Assembly (NCBI RefSeq): GCF_003313505.1
Contig: NZ_QMHO01000006.1
Span: 173,206 to 237,205, forward strand
Direction: 5' to 3'
From: Pedobacter nanyangensis
GTDB taxonomy: Bacteria; Bacteroidota; Bacteroidia; Sphingobacteriales; Sphingobacteriaceae
DNA: 64,000 nt
A program made the position numbers and the translations under genes. The notes beneath the pieces are model-generated. The model was given only the letters and a program-made list of their open reading frames with translations, was not told the DNA's origin and did not search any database. This document shows positions 54,618 to 63,396 of the stretch, one piece after another. Each line of letters opens with the position of its first letter. The first letter of the stretch is position 1.

Positions 54618-55742
54618 TTAGTAGCTGCTGTTTAACATTACCGGCATTACCAACATCAAAACATCTTCGCTCTCATCATTAGTTTGAGGGATCAACAAGC
54701 CTGCCCTATTTGGGGTAGAAAGCTCTAAAGTGACTTCCTCACCGCTTAGGTTGTTCAGCATCTCGATCAGGAAACGAGCATTGAAACCAATTTCCAGGTC
54801 TTCGCCATCATATTGGCAGCTCAAACGTTCGTGGGCTTCGTTAGCAAAGTCCAAATCTTCCGAAGAAATGTTCAATTCACTTCCGTTGATTTTTAAACGC
54901 ACCTGGTGTGTGGTTTTGTTGGCAAAAATTACTACCCTACGCAAAGTATTCAAGAACAAAGCCCTATCAATTACCAATTTGTTAGGATTGTTTGCAGGAA
55001 TTACCGCCTCGTAATCAGGGTAACGCTCGTCAATTAAGCGACAAATTAAATTAATATTTTCGAACTTGAAGAAAGCACTGGTAGCGTTATAATCTACCGA
55101 AACATTGACATCGCTATTTGGCAAAGCAGCTTTCAACAAGGTTAAAGCTTTTTTGGGCAAGATAAAAGACGATGCTTTATCAGCCTTGGTATCGTTTCTT
55201 CTGTAGCGGACCAATTTATGGGCATCAGTAGCTACAAAAGTGATGTTTTGAGGGGATAGTTGACAAAACACGCCAGTCATTGCCGGACGAAGCTCGTCAT
55301 TACTTACCGCAAAAATTGTTTTGGTGATGGCTTCGCTCAGTACCGACGCAGGCAAGTTTACCGAAGAGGCATTGTCTACTACCGGGATTTTAGGAAAATC
55401 ATCTCCGTTTTCACCACTTAATTTATATTTTCCGTCACCAGCACTAATTTCGATGGCAAAAGTATTATCATCTACATGGAAGGTAATTGGCTGGTCAGGC
55501 AAAGTCTTCAAAGTATCGAGCAAAATTCTTGAGGGTACGGCAACCTTTCCTTCTTCTTTTGACTCAACTGGCAAGGCCGTAGTCATACTGGTTTGCAAGT
55601 CGGTAGCAGAAATGGTCAAATTTCCTTCTTTAATCTCAAACAGGAAATTTTCTAGGATAGGCAATACTGTGCTGCTGCTCGAAGCACCATTAACCGTTTG
55701 TAAATGTTTTAATAATGTCGACGTAGATACTATAAATCTCAT
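54618..55742 (-). CDS. dnaN: DNA polymerase III beta subunit (sliding clamp)
   Basis: 374 residues, the standard length. Three clamp domains are visible: N-terminal RFIVSTSTLLKHLQTV, central DDFPKIPVVDNASSV and EAITKTIFAVSNDELRPAMTGVF, and the C-terminal domain ending VLMLVMPVMLNSSY. It encircles DNA and tethers the polymerase. Here it is preceded by gldFG and followed by dedA, not by dnaA or recF. A good -7 box lies just upstream, so it probably has its own promoter in the gldG tail. Confidence 0.97.
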   Translation of the reverse strand: MRFIVSTSTLLKHLQTVNGASSSSTVLPILENFLFEIKEGNLTISATDLQTSMTTALPVESKEEGKVAVPSRILLDTLKTLPDQPITFHVDDNTFAIEISAGDGKYKLSGENGDDFPKIPVVDNASSVNLPASVLSEAITKTIFAVSNDELRPAMTGVFCQLSPQNITFVATDAHKLVRYRRNDTKADKASSFILPKKALTLLKAALPNSDVNVSVDYNATSAFFKFENINLICRLIDERYPDYEAVIPANNPNKLVIDRALFLNTLRRVVIFANKTTHQVRLKINGSELNISSEDLDFANEAHERLSCQYDGEDLEIGFNARFLIEMLNNLSGEEVTLELSTPNRAGLLIPQTNDESEDVLMLVMPVMLNSSY

Positions 55743-55761
55743 AGTTTGTTATATATAGATT

Positions 55762-55769
55762 CAAAAGTA
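55762..55769 (-). promoter_or_regulatory. Putative -7 box of dnaN
   Basis: Read on the reverse strand, TACTTTTG matches TAnnTTTG, about 19 nt before the start codon. No good -33 TTTG was found at the proper distance. Confidence 0.45.
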
Positions 55770-55776
55770 TGAAATT

Positions 55777-57489
55777 TTACCTTGCATACTTGTGTTTACG
55801 ATAATAATGTTGAAAAATTGCAAAACATATCAACACTAAAATTGGCACTACGGTATTTACCAATTGCCATTTAGTTTTTTCGGTACGTAACAGTGTTTTA
55901 TCCAAAGGTCGTACGGTAATTTCCTTATTGCGCAGGGCGATAAGGTTATCCGCACTGGTAAAATAATCTACAATATTCAGTAGCAGTGCCTTGTTGCCAA
56001 AATTTTGTTGCGTATATCGGTCAAAGCCCAGCGGAAACGGCGAGCCATCTGCCGAAACCTGGTTCATAAAAATATCCCCATCGCCTATTACAATCATTTT
56101 TGTGGGCTTGCTTTGGGCGGGTACGTCATAACGCTCGGTGATGCCGTTTGGCACCGGGCGATTTAAAAAAACCGATTTAAAGCTTCCCTCAAGCAACACG
56201 CCCACACTTTTTGGCGTACTGTTAAACTCCTTTTGGGTGGGTTCCTCTTCAACCATTTGCAGGTTAAACAATTTGGGCGAAGTATAAACCTTGTTATAGG
56301 GCGAGGTAGACAAAATGATGTGCTTGCTTACATTTTTACTGCCAATGGTATCTATCGTGCTGGCAAATTCGGCTTTAACGTTATCCAGGTTTTTTACCAC
56401 GCTATTGCTGGTATCTGGCAGTAAAATTGGATAGTATAGCCAAGGAGCCAGTTGGATGTCGCCGCGTGGGCCACCGGACATGGCCACCGGAATTTCGGCA
56501 CAATTTACGTCTGCAATGATATTGTAGTTTACCCTGGCACCGTACTCAAACAGCATGTCATCTAGGTTAAGCATGTTATTGCCGGCCATAAAAGACCTGC
56601 CACTGCGCAAACTGTCCAAGCTCATCCGCACTTGGTCTATCGACCACAGTACGTGGCCGCCTTTCATTACAAAATAGTTGATTTTATATTTTTGAGCTTC
56701 GGTAAAGGTATTCAAAGGCTTGGCAACAACCAACATTTTCAAGCTATCCAAACCCTCTTTGGTAATCGAGTCTAAGTTTACGCGGCCAACCACATAGCTG
56801 TCGGCAAGCGTGCTAATGGCATCGTACAAATACCGGCTATCAGGCTCGCCATTTCCTTCGGTAAAGCCCACTCGTGGGTTATAGCCGGTGATGACCTTTT
56901 TCAACGAAGACGTAAATACGTACTCCAGGTTTTTAATGGAATTGTTAATGCTCTGATCATAATTAGAAGCCTCGCCACCCAAATTCTGCAATAGCTTTAC
57001 GGGCATGCGCTTGCCATTGCTCTCGATCATGGCCATTGGGTAAACCAGCTTTTCAGCGAAACCGGCATCTGTTTTAATATTGATGTTGGTAGGTTTAATC
57101 CCCACCTCAAACAGTTGCTGGATAACCGTATCCTGCTCTGCCGCAGAAAGCCCCGAAAGCGGGTCAACAAACACCACTTTGAAATCCCCTTTGGCATATG
57201 CTTTATAATCGGCCAGCAAATCTTTGGTGGCATTGCGCAGGCGCTTAAATGCCGCAGGCATGTCTCCATCCAAATAAATGGTGACCACAACCTCGTGCTT
57301 GTTCTGCTGAAGAATTTCTTTGGTTTTTGGCGTGAGCGTAAAACGTTTTTCCCTGGTGAAATCGATACGGGTATAAGCAAACTGTGCCAATACATTCACC
57401 ACTACCAATGCCAATACAAATAGCACTGGTTTTAAGATGTTGCTTTTCTTTGCTCCTTGCTCCTTGTTCCTCGTTCCCTGATCTACCAT
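55777..57489 (-). CDS. gldG: Gliding-associated ABC transporter component GldG
   Basis: 570 residues. One membrane segment near 25-42 (ILKPVLFVLALVVVNVLAQFAYTRID), a long periplasmic region with the DUF4350/ABC-type auxiliary unknown domain (TKEILQQNKHEVVVTIYLDGDMPAAFKRL, GFTEGNGEPD), and a C-terminal membrane segment near 545-562. The start overlaps gldF by 7 bp. In Flavobacterium GldA, GldF and GldG form one ABC transporter that affects gliding; many non-gliding Bacteroidetes keep it. Its cargo is unknown. Confidence 0.93.
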   Translation of the reverse strand: MVDQGTRNKEQGAKKSNILKPVLFVLALVVVNVLAQFAYTRIDFTREKRFTLTPKTKEILQQNKHEVVVTIYLDGDMPAAFKRLRNATKDLLADYKAYAKGDFKVVFVDPLSGLSAAEQDTVIQQLFEVGIKPTNINIKTDAGFAEKLVYPMAMIESNGKRMPVKLLQNLGGEASNYDQSINNSIKNLEYVFTSSLKKVITGYNPRVGFTEGNGEPDSRYLYDAISTLADSYVVGRVNLDSITKEGLDSLKMLVVAKPLNTFTEAQKYKINYFVMKGGHVLWSIDQVRMSLDSLRSGRSFMAGNNMLNLDDMLFEYGARVNYNIIADVNCAEIPVAMSGGPRGDIQLAPWLYYPILLPDTSNSVVKNLDNVKAEFASTIDTIGSKNVSKHIILSTSPYNKVYTSPKLFNLQMVEEEPTQKEFNSTPKSVGVLLEGSFKSVFLNRPVPNGITERYDVPAQSKPTKMIVIGDGDIFMNQVSADGSPFPLGFDRYTQQNFGNKALLLNIVDYFTSADNLIALRNKEITVRPLDKTLLRTEKTKWQLVNTVVPILVLICFAIFQHYYRKHKYAR

Positions 57490-58211
57490 TTTCTGCCTCC
57501 AATCACTACATGGGTTAAACCAAAAAACAAAGCTACGAACGAGCCAAAATAAACCACATCTCGCGTATCCAGAACTCCCCTACTGATAGACTGGTAATGT
57601 TCGGCGATGCCTAAATTGGCCAACTGGCTTTCTATAGGTTGGAAGGCCGATACCTTGCTAATGGAATCAAAGCCACTGTAGGCGAAAAAACATAAAAACA
57701 CCGATACGGCAAATGCAATCACCTGGTTTTTGGTAAAAGAAGAAGCAAACACGCCGATGGCGGTAAAAGCACTCCCTAGCAAAAACAGGCCTATGTACGA
57801 GCCAATGATTGCGCCGGTATCCAAATTTCCCTTTGGCAAGCCTAGCTGTGCAATGCTGTAGCAATAAATTAAGGTGGGCAACAGGGCAAACAGCACCAAT
57901 ACCAGGCAGGCCAGGTATTTTGCCCCAATGATTTGCAGATTGGTTAATGGCCGAGTGGCCAGCAACACATAGGTTCCTTCTTTTCTTTCTTCGGCAAATG
58001 AACGCATGGTGATGGCCGAAATGAGGAACATAAATAGATAAGGCACCAGGCCAAAAAAACCGTCCATTTCGGCATAGCCATATTCCAAAATGGAAGTATC
58101 AGGAAAAAACCAGAACATTAAACCACAGGCCAGTAAAAATATACCGATGGTAATGTAGGCCATTAAGGAATTGAGGAAACTGAATAACTCTCTTTTGAAT
58201 ACTGCTAGCAT
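57483..58211 (-). CDS. gldF: Gliding-associated ABC permease GldF
   Basis: 242 residues from the ATG at 58211 (MLAVFKRELFSFLNSLMAYI is the conserved family start); a longer frame to 58271 was trimmed. Six membrane segments. MRSFAEERKEGTYVLLATRPLTNLQIIGAKYLACLVLV is the cytoplasmic ABC-2 coupling region. It overlaps gldG by 7 bp. Its ATPase, gldA, is 2.1 kb upstream on the same strand with three barrel genes between. Confidence 0.93.
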   Translation of the reverse strand: MLAVFKRELFSFLNSLMAYITIGIFLLACGLMFWFFPDTSILEYGYAEMDGFFGLVPYLFMFLISAITMRSFAEERKEGTYVLLATRPLTNLQIIGAKYLACLVLVLFALLPTLIYCYSIAQLGLPKGNLDTGAIIGSYIGLFLLGSAFTAIGVFASSFTKNQVIAFAVSVFLCFFAYSGFDSISKVSAFQPIESQLANLGIAEHYQSISRGVLDTRDVVYFGSFVALFFGLTHVVIGGRKW

Positions 58212-58269
58212 GCCCTTAGATTGTGATGCCGAAGTTATGCAATATCTGTTAAAACAAAAAAGCCCTAGC

Positions 58270-58292
58270 AAAATTGCCAGGGCCCTTTGGTT
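58270..58292 (-). terminator. Terminator of the first barrel gene
   Basis: GCCCTAGC and GCCAGGGC pair with a mismatch around AAAATT. On the reverse strand a T-rich run follows. It lies between the barrel gene at 58309 and gldF, so gldF may have its own promoter. Confidence 0.7.
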
Positions 58293-58308
58293 TGCGATGT
58301 CTTTTTTC

Positions 58309-58959
58309 TTAGAACATGAAGCCTAAGCCAACAGAGAACACCTTGTTTTTTGCGCTAGCATTAAAACCAGAGTTATTATCGTTAGCTAAATTTCCTAAGC
58401 CTAAACCATAACCAGCATGGATATTCAAACCATTGTTTAGTTGGTAGCCGGTTAAGAAATTTACACCAAAATCAAATCTTTTCATATCATCATCACCTGA
58501 ACCAAAAGTAATATCTTCTTTTGAACCGCCCACTTTGGTATTTCCGCTTAATGCATAAGCAGCATAAGGACCAGCGCCTACAAAGAATTTACCTGAACCA
58601 GCGTTAAAGTTAGCCAAAAGGTTTACTGGAAGTTCTAAGTAAGATACATTGATGCTAACAGATTCTGTTTCTACTTCCATGTCCTCGGCAGCAAACACAT
58701 CACCACCTGATTTAGTACCTTTGCTCATAAAAGTTAGGCCCGGTTGTACAGAGAAAATGTTAGACACTTTGATATCAGCTACGCCGCCAACATAAAAAGT
58801 AGTTTTAGCATCAGCGCTTACGGACATGCCCATAGCAGAAAATTTCAAGTTAGGAAAAGCAACGCCTGCTTTAACCCCGAAAGAAACTGGTTTGTCTTGA
58901 GCGTTTGCTACAACATTTAACCCTGCTGCCAAGGTTAATAGTAGAAGAATTTTTTTCAT
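58309..58959 (-). CDS. Small outer-membrane beta-barrel protein
   Basis: 216 residues with a signal peptide (about 1-20, ending VANAQ). Alternating short beta-strands with Gly turns fill the rest (FGVKAGVAFPNLKF, FSVQPGLTFMSKGTK, HAGYGLGLGNL), and the C terminus ends in Phe, a barrel-assembly signal (FSVGLGFMF). It fits the eight-stranded porin-like/OmpW-OmpX-sized family (PF13568 type). Function not known. Sequence resemblance to the two barrels upstream is limited to this pattern. Confidence 0.88.
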   Translation of the reverse strand: MKKILLLLTLAAGLNVVANAQDKPVSFGVKAGVAFPNLKFSAMGMSVSADAKTTFYVGGVADIKVSNIFSVQPGLTFMSKGTKSGGDVFAAEDMEVETESVSINVSYLELPVNLLANFNAGSGKFFVGAGPYAAYALSGNTKVGGSKEDITFGSGDDDMKRFDFGVNFLTGYQLNNGLNIHAGYGLGLGNLANDNNSGFNASAKNKVFSVGLGFMF

Positions 58960-59021
58960 TTTGTTTTTTTAGATTATTTGATTGTTAATTAATGATTTGC
59001 AAAACTAATCATTTAGTCAAT

Positions 59022-59050
59022 AAAAAACCCCAACATCGTCGGGGTTTTTT
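59022..59050 (-). terminator. Terminator of the second barrel gene
   Basis: AAAAAACCCC (59022-59031) and GGGGTTTTTT (59041-59050) pair perfectly around a 9-nt loop. It follows the stop of the gene at 59114 on the reverse strand. Confidence 0.9.
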
Positions 59051-59113
59051 ATATTTTTTCTGCATTTGTGCCTAACTAACACAATTACAGTGCTATATTA
59101 ATTGTTTTTTCCG

Positions 59114-59644
59114 TTATAGGCCAAATGCAAAAGCTGCACGTAAGCCTATGAATGATAAAGTACCGTTGTTAGACCAGCTCTCATAACGTACACCGAAATC
59201 TAAGCTAGATTTATCAGCTAATGAGAATGAAGCACCTAAACCTGGAGCATAAGTGAAAGCAGTACCAGCACCTGATTCAGTACCAAAAGTAGCACCTAGT
59301 TCAGCAGCACCATAAAAGTTACCACCAAAATAGTATTTACCACCTGCTTTAACTGGAACAAAGCCATAGCTAGTTTTCCATCCAAGTGCCTCGTAAGCTT
59401 TTTTGGTATCGCCAGTTAGCATGTTTGACAAGTAACCACCAGAAAGGGTGATGTTGAACGATTGTGCAACTGGGTGCTCATATTGTAATGAACCACCAAC
59501 AATCATGTTGTCTTTTGAGTTATCACCTGTAGGGAAACCAAACTCAGCACCTACGCTTAATTTTCTAACAGCACCTTCAGTTTGTGCATTAGCAGCTAGA
59601 CCTAATCCAGCTACAAGAGCTAATGATAATAATAGTTTTTTCAT
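59114..59644 (-). CDS. Small outer-membrane beta-barrel protein, paralogue of the next
   Basis: 176 residues with a signal peptide (about 1-20, ending AANAQ). Strands such as LSVGAEFGFPTGDN, TLSGGYLSNMLTG and the C-terminal SSLDFGVRYESWSNNGTLSFIGLRAAFAFGL form a short barrel. The last strands are clearly related to the gene at 59781 (HKIEFGLRYEAWG...FSFIGLKLGY). It has its own terminator and a 136-bp upstream gap, so it is probably separately transcribed. Confidence 0.87.
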   Translation of the reverse strand: MKKLLLSLALVAGLGLAANAQTEGAVRKLSVGAEFGFPTGDNSKDNMIVGGSLQYEHPVAQSFNITLSGGYLSNMLTGDTKKAYEALGWKTSYGFVPVKAGGKYYFGGNFYGAAELGATFGTESGAGTAFTYAPGLGASFSLADKSSLDFGVRYESWSNNGTLSFIGLRAAFAFGL

Positions 59645-59780
59645 ACTTAACGTAATTTAAATTTGTGTATTAATTAATAATTGCCTCAATAGACACAACA
59701 ACTAAGCCAATAGTTACAGTTTTTTCACAAAAAAATTACAAACAATTGGAAAACAACCTATTATTTTTAAAAAACAGTCG

Positions 59781-60326
59781 TTAAAGGGCAAATATATAAC
59801 CTAACTTTAATCCAATAAAGCTGAAATTTGTAGCTTTTAGGTTGGTGTTACCACTACTGTAGCTTTTATTGCCCCAGGCTTCGTATCGTAACCCAAATTC
59901 TATTTTATGGTTGGCCGTTCCGGTTTTAAAACGGGTACCAAAGCCCGGCGACCACACCAATGAAGTTCTGGAAGAATTACCGATATGGAAAGCGGCTCCT
60001 GCTTGTGCCTCCACGTAAAAATCGGTGGTGGGATAGTACTTGAAACCCAGCTTGGCGGGAACAGCTTCGATACTGGGTATCCTGCTGCCGATATATTTTT
60101 TGCCTATAAAAAGGTTATAGCCCCCGTTTGCGGTAATGGCATATTTGTAGTTAATTCCAAATTCGGCTTTGAAGGACCCGCCAAAACCTATGCCGCTCAC
60201 ATTGGAGGCATTGCCGGTAGGCAAGTTGATTTCGGGAGATAGGCCCAGGCTAATTTGCTGCGCTTGTGCACCAAAGCATAGGGAAAGTACAAGTAAACCG
60301 GCAAGCGCAGTAATTTTCGGTATCAT
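59781..60326 (-). CDS. Small outer-membrane beta-barrel protein following gldA
   Basis: 181 residues with a signal peptide (about 1-22, ending GAQAQ). Strand pattern SLGLSPEINLPTGNASN and EFGLRYEAWGNKSY; the end is FSFIGLKLGYIFAL. It starts 3 nt after the gldA stop, so the two are co-transcribed and probably co-translated. It is a paralogue of the gene at 59114. The role is unknown; its coupling to gldA suggests an envelope process shared with the transporter. Confidence 0.86.
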   Translation of the reverse strand: MIPKITALAGLLVLSLCFGAQAQQISLGLSPEINLPTGNASNVSGIGFGGSFKAEFGINYKYAITANGGYNLFIGKKYIGSRIPSIEAVPAKLGFKYYPTTDFYVEAQAGAAFHIGNSSRTSLVWSPGFGTRFKTGTANHKIEFGLRYEAWGNKSYSSGNTNLKATNFSFIGLKLGYIFAL

Positions 60327-60329
60327 ATT

Positions 60330-61037
60330 TTATAGGGTTAGCTGTTTAAATATCTGCTCCAGGGTTTTGTGCTGATGGGCTTTCTTCAGTTCATCAATGG
60401 CAGCATTGGCCACCAGTACCCCTTTATGGATAATGATCACATCATCACAAAGGGCCTCAACTTCCTGCATAATGTGCGTGGAGATGATGACCGTACGGTC
60501 TTTGCCCAGGTTTTTGATCAAGTTCCTGATATCGGAAAGCTGGTTGGGATCCAAGCCCGAGGTGGGTTCATCCAAAATTAACACTTGCGGCTGGTGGATA
60601 ATGGCCTGGGCCAGGCCTACCCGTTGTTTGTACCCTTTGGACAACATCCCGATCTTTTTATGCTGCTCCTGCCCCAGGCCTACTTGCCGTATCACATCGG
60701 TGAGGCGTTGGGCAATGTTTTTCAAACCGTAAGTTTGGGCTACAAAGCTCAAAAACTCACGCACGTACATATCCATGTACAATGGTGTATTTTCGGGCAG
60801 GTACCCGATCAGTTTCTTTACCTCCAGGCCATGGGCCTGTATATCTTTTCCTGCAATTTCGGCTTTGCCTGAAGTAGGCTGCAAATAGCCGGTCAGCATT
60901 TTCATGGTAGTGGATTTACCGGCACCGTTTGGGCCCAAAAAGCCTAATATGCGGCCCGGCCTTGCTTCAAAGCTGATTTGGTCAACTGCTTTTTGCTGGC
61001 CATAGTGTTTGGCCAATTCTTTTACAACTACGCTCAA
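60330..61037 (-). CDS. gldA: Gliding-associated ABC transporter ATPase GldA
   Basis: 235 residues. Walker A is GPNGAGKST (35-43), the signature is LSKGYKQRVGLAQA, Walker B is VLILDEPTSGLDP and the H-loop is STHIMQEVEAL. The region GYLPENTPLYMDMYVREFLSF is typical of GldA and its close ABC-2 relatives. It would energise GldF and GldG encoded further left on the same strand. One nucleotide separates it from the GDPD gene upstream and 3 nt from the barrel gene downstream, so the three form an operon. Confidence 0.93.
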   Translation of the reverse strand: MSVVVKELAKHYGQQKAVDQISFEARPGRILGFLGPNGAGKSTTMKMLTGYLQPTSGKAEIAGKDIQAHGLEVKKLIGYLPENTPLYMDMYVREFLSFVAQTYGLKNIAQRLTDVIRQVGLGQEQHKKIGMLSKGYKQRVGLAQAIIHQPQVLILDEPTSGLDPNQLSDIRNLIKNLGKDRTVIISTHIMQEVEALCDDVIIIHKGVLVANAAIDELKKAHQHKTLEQIFKQLTL

Positions 61038-61038
61038 T

Positions 61039-61980
61039 TTACCTGATATTTATGTTCTTAAGTTTCAATTGCTTGTCTTTTCGATAGGCATCCAACTGTT
61101 GGCCGGCCAATTTCAGTTCATCGGTAGATAGCACATCTGCACCGTTGGCCACCAGGTTGCCGAATACCTGCTTGTTGGCACTTGCCTTTGCGCTTGTATC
61201 CAGGTTGCCCATGGTTCCCAAAATAGTACTTATGCCCTTGCTGTGCAAATATTGGTAAAGGTTTTGATGGGGTTCTGATATGCCCACAAAGGCAATGATC
61301 TTATGGTTAGGCACCCCCATTTTATTTAAACGCTCCAAATCTTCGGGGCTTTTTACGGTGGCAGAAATCATCAGATCAGGGGCTAGGCGATGCACCTCTG
61401 CGGCCTGGTTGGCATTATAGGTAATGATGATGGCGTTGGTTTCTGATTTGGTTTTACGGACGGCTTCGATAATTTTTGGGTAGGGAACGCCCCGCTTGAT
61501 ATCAATGGTGAACAGGACTTTATCTTTGCCCCACCGAAGCACTTCTTCCAAGGTGGGGATTTTGAAATTGGTCAATTGGCCTTCATTGTCCTTAAGGTTA
61601 AGCGCTTTGAGCTGGGCATAGGTTTGCTGGCCTATCAGCCCCTTCCCGTTGGTAGTTCTGTCCAAGCGGTCGTCGTGCATAATGACCAGGGCCGAATCTT
61701 TGCTCAGGGCCACATCAAACTCAATAATTACGGGCTGGTAGGTTGTTGCATTTTCAAACGTTTCGATAGCGTTTTCAGGGAAACCGGGCATTGGTGCCCC
61801 ACGGTGTGCGCTTAGCAGCGGATATGCCGTTGTTTTACGGTTCAGGAAATCATGAAATGCTTTGGCAGTTTTAAAGGAGATGTAATGATGTTGTTTTGGA
61901 GCGATACAGGCAAAGCCTGATAAGGCAACCATTAGGAATAGCAGTTGTAATTTTCTCACCTGATTGTTTTTTGGTTCCAC
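61039..61980 (-). CDS. Glycerophosphodiester phosphodiesterase lipoprotein, paralogue 2
   Basis: 313 residues. The signal peptide ends in a lipobox-like LSGFAC, so this copy is probably lipidated, unlike the one at 49708. GDPD motifs: SAHRGAPMPGFPENAIETF, IIEFDVALSKD, IMHDDRLDRTTNGKG and FTIDIKRG. It should release glycerol 3-phosphate from glycerophosphodiesters at the envelope. Its stop lies one base before the gldA start codon on the reverse strand, placing lipid-headgroup turnover and the Gld ABC transporter in one transcript. Confidence 0.92.
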   Translation of the reverse strand: MEPKNNQVRKLQLLFLMVALSGFACIAPKQHHYISFKTAKAFHDFLNRKTTAYPLLSAHRGAPMPGFPENAIETFENATTYQPVIIEFDVALSKDSALVIMHDDRLDRTTNGKGLIGQQTYAQLKALNLKDNEGQLTNFKIPTLEEVLRWGKDKVLFTIDIKRGVPYPKIIEAVRKTKSETNAIIITYNANQAAEVHRLAPDLMISATVKSPEDLERLNKMGVPNHKIIAFVGISEPHQNLYQYLHSKGISTILGTMGNLDTSAKASANKQVFGNLVANGADVLSTDELKLAGQQLDAYRKDKQLKLKNINIR

Positions 61981-62114
61981 AAATTTAGGCTTTTATACCG
62001 ATTTAAGTTAGCCTGCTTACAGATAAGCGCAGCTGTTTTAGGATTTAAAATGGGGCGCTGCTTTTTAAAAGATCGGCTTTGGCCATTATTTGGGCCCTTT
62101 TTGCTGGTTGCCGC

Positions 62115-63167
62115 TTATCTTTTCAGGAAATTCCAAACGGAGTCGTTGTGGTTGGTCTTCTTTTGGTCTTCGATAAGCTGCGTAACAATTTGGTCCAACA
62201 GTTCTTCGTTTTCGCTTACCAGCTTATCGCCCAACGACACGATTTTTTGGATATTGGAAACCGAAGCGGCATCCATGGCCGGATCAATGGAGGAAAGGTT
62301 ATTGGGTTCTATCCTGATATAGTTACCGGATTTTTTTACCGAGCGGAACAATTGCCTCAAAAAATAATCGGTACTCTCGGCGGAGCTGCTGCTCATGATA
62401 TCCACCAAAGCCGGCCCTATGGAAATTGCCTTTTTCTTCTTAAAATCTTCGTAGTTGTACGATATTTTGGATAAACCGGTACCTAGCGAGAGGATCCATA
62501 TATCGTCTATTTGATATGTATTATAGCTTTTGATTACCTCTAACATGGCTGATAGCGCCGGATTATGGGCAAACATTCCACCATCAACCAGCGGGTAGCG
62601 TGTTTTGGCCAGCGAGAAGATTTCGGCAACGGAGAAATAAGTGGGCGCCGCGGAAGTGGCCCTACATACGTCCCTGATGTAAAAGTCTCTTGACTCGCCA
62701 TGGGATATTGCTTTTTGCTGGCGGAAAAGGTGGTTTTTGCGCAGCTCAATGTTGTATGCCGTAATAATGCAGGGCCTTAACAGCTCGCTGAGCCTGCGCT
62801 TGCCCAGGTAACTGGCCAAAACTTTCTCCAAAACGGTATTGTCGTACAGTTCACTGAGCAAGCCAAACCTGCTCAGAAAACGCCGCCACCTACTTGCGGT
62901 AAATATTTCGGTACCATGATCAAGATAGATATCCAAAGCCTGTTTGGCGGTGTATTTTTGTTTGGTGGGTTCACCGTCGTCTGGGCATAATAGTATCGAT
63001 AATAGAATGCCCCCGGTACTGGTGCCGGCAAAAAAGTCGAAATAATCGGTTAGGTGCGCATTTGGGTTGTTTGTGGCCCGTTGAATTTTTTCTTCCAGGG
63101 CCACCAAAATCATTCCTGGGATAATGCCCCTGATCCCGCCCCCATCTATTGAAAGTATCCTTTTCAT
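62115..63167 (-). CDS. Patatin-like phospholipase
   Basis: 350 residues, no signal peptide. The oxyanion motif is IDGGGIRGIIPG at the N terminus, Gly-Thr-Ser-Thr-Gly (FAGTSTGG) near residue 50 carries the nucleophile Ser, and the Asp-Gly-Gly dyad partner is in YPLVDGGMFAHNP near residue 195. It hydrolyses acyl esters of membrane lipids in the cytoplasm. Patatins of this general form also serve as effectors in CBASS antiphage systems, but no nucleotidyltransferase is near. The gene stands alone before a repeat-rich region. Confidence 0.92.
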   Translation of the reverse strand: MKRILSIDGGGIRGIIPGMILVALEEKIQRATNNPNAHLTDYFDFFAGTSTGGILLSILLCPDDGEPTKQKYTAKQALDIYLDHGTEIFTASRWRRFLSRFGLLSELYDNTVLEKVLASYLGKRRLSELLRPCIITAYNIELRKNHLFRQQKAISHGESRDFYIRDVCRATSAAPTYFSVAEIFSLAKTRYPLVDGGMFAHNPALSAMLEVIKSYNTYQIDDIWILSLGTGLSKISYNYEDFKKKKAISIGPALVDIMSSSSAESTDYFLRQLFRSVKKSGNYIRIEPNNLSSIDPAMDAASVSNIQKIVSLGDKLVSENEELLDQIVTQLIEDQKKTNHNDSVWNFLKR

Positions 63168-63396
63168 GAGCTATGGTGTTTAGTAGATGGTCGAAAATAG
63201 CGAAAAATCTACAGTTTTGTGGTCATCTAAACCTTATCCTTTTGTTTTCTTGGCGGAGATACTGGGGAATGGCGTAAAAAAGCGGCGGGCTAAACCTTAA
63301 AAGGAGACGATCAATAGTGCAACGCAAGGCGTTAGCCCTGCAAGGGAAGCGGGAAACCCCGCAACGCAGGTTTGCAGGGTGGAAATGCTGGCTTGC
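63168..63396. other. Gene-free stretch upstream of the patatin gene
   Basis: About 230 bp that should contain the patatin promoter (reverse strand). From about 63317 degenerate copies of the 21-bp array begin (GCCCTGCAAGGGAAGC, GCAACGCAGGTTTGCAGGG). No credible gene is seen. Confidence 0.5.

Noticed and set aside
54618..55742. Replication origin near dnaN
   Set aside because: No dnaA, recF, DnaA-box cluster or GC-skew evidence could be seen, and dnaN is not origin-linked in many Bacteroidetes.
62115..63167. CBASS defence operon
   Set aside because: Only the patatin is present; no CD-NTase or accessory gene lies within the window.
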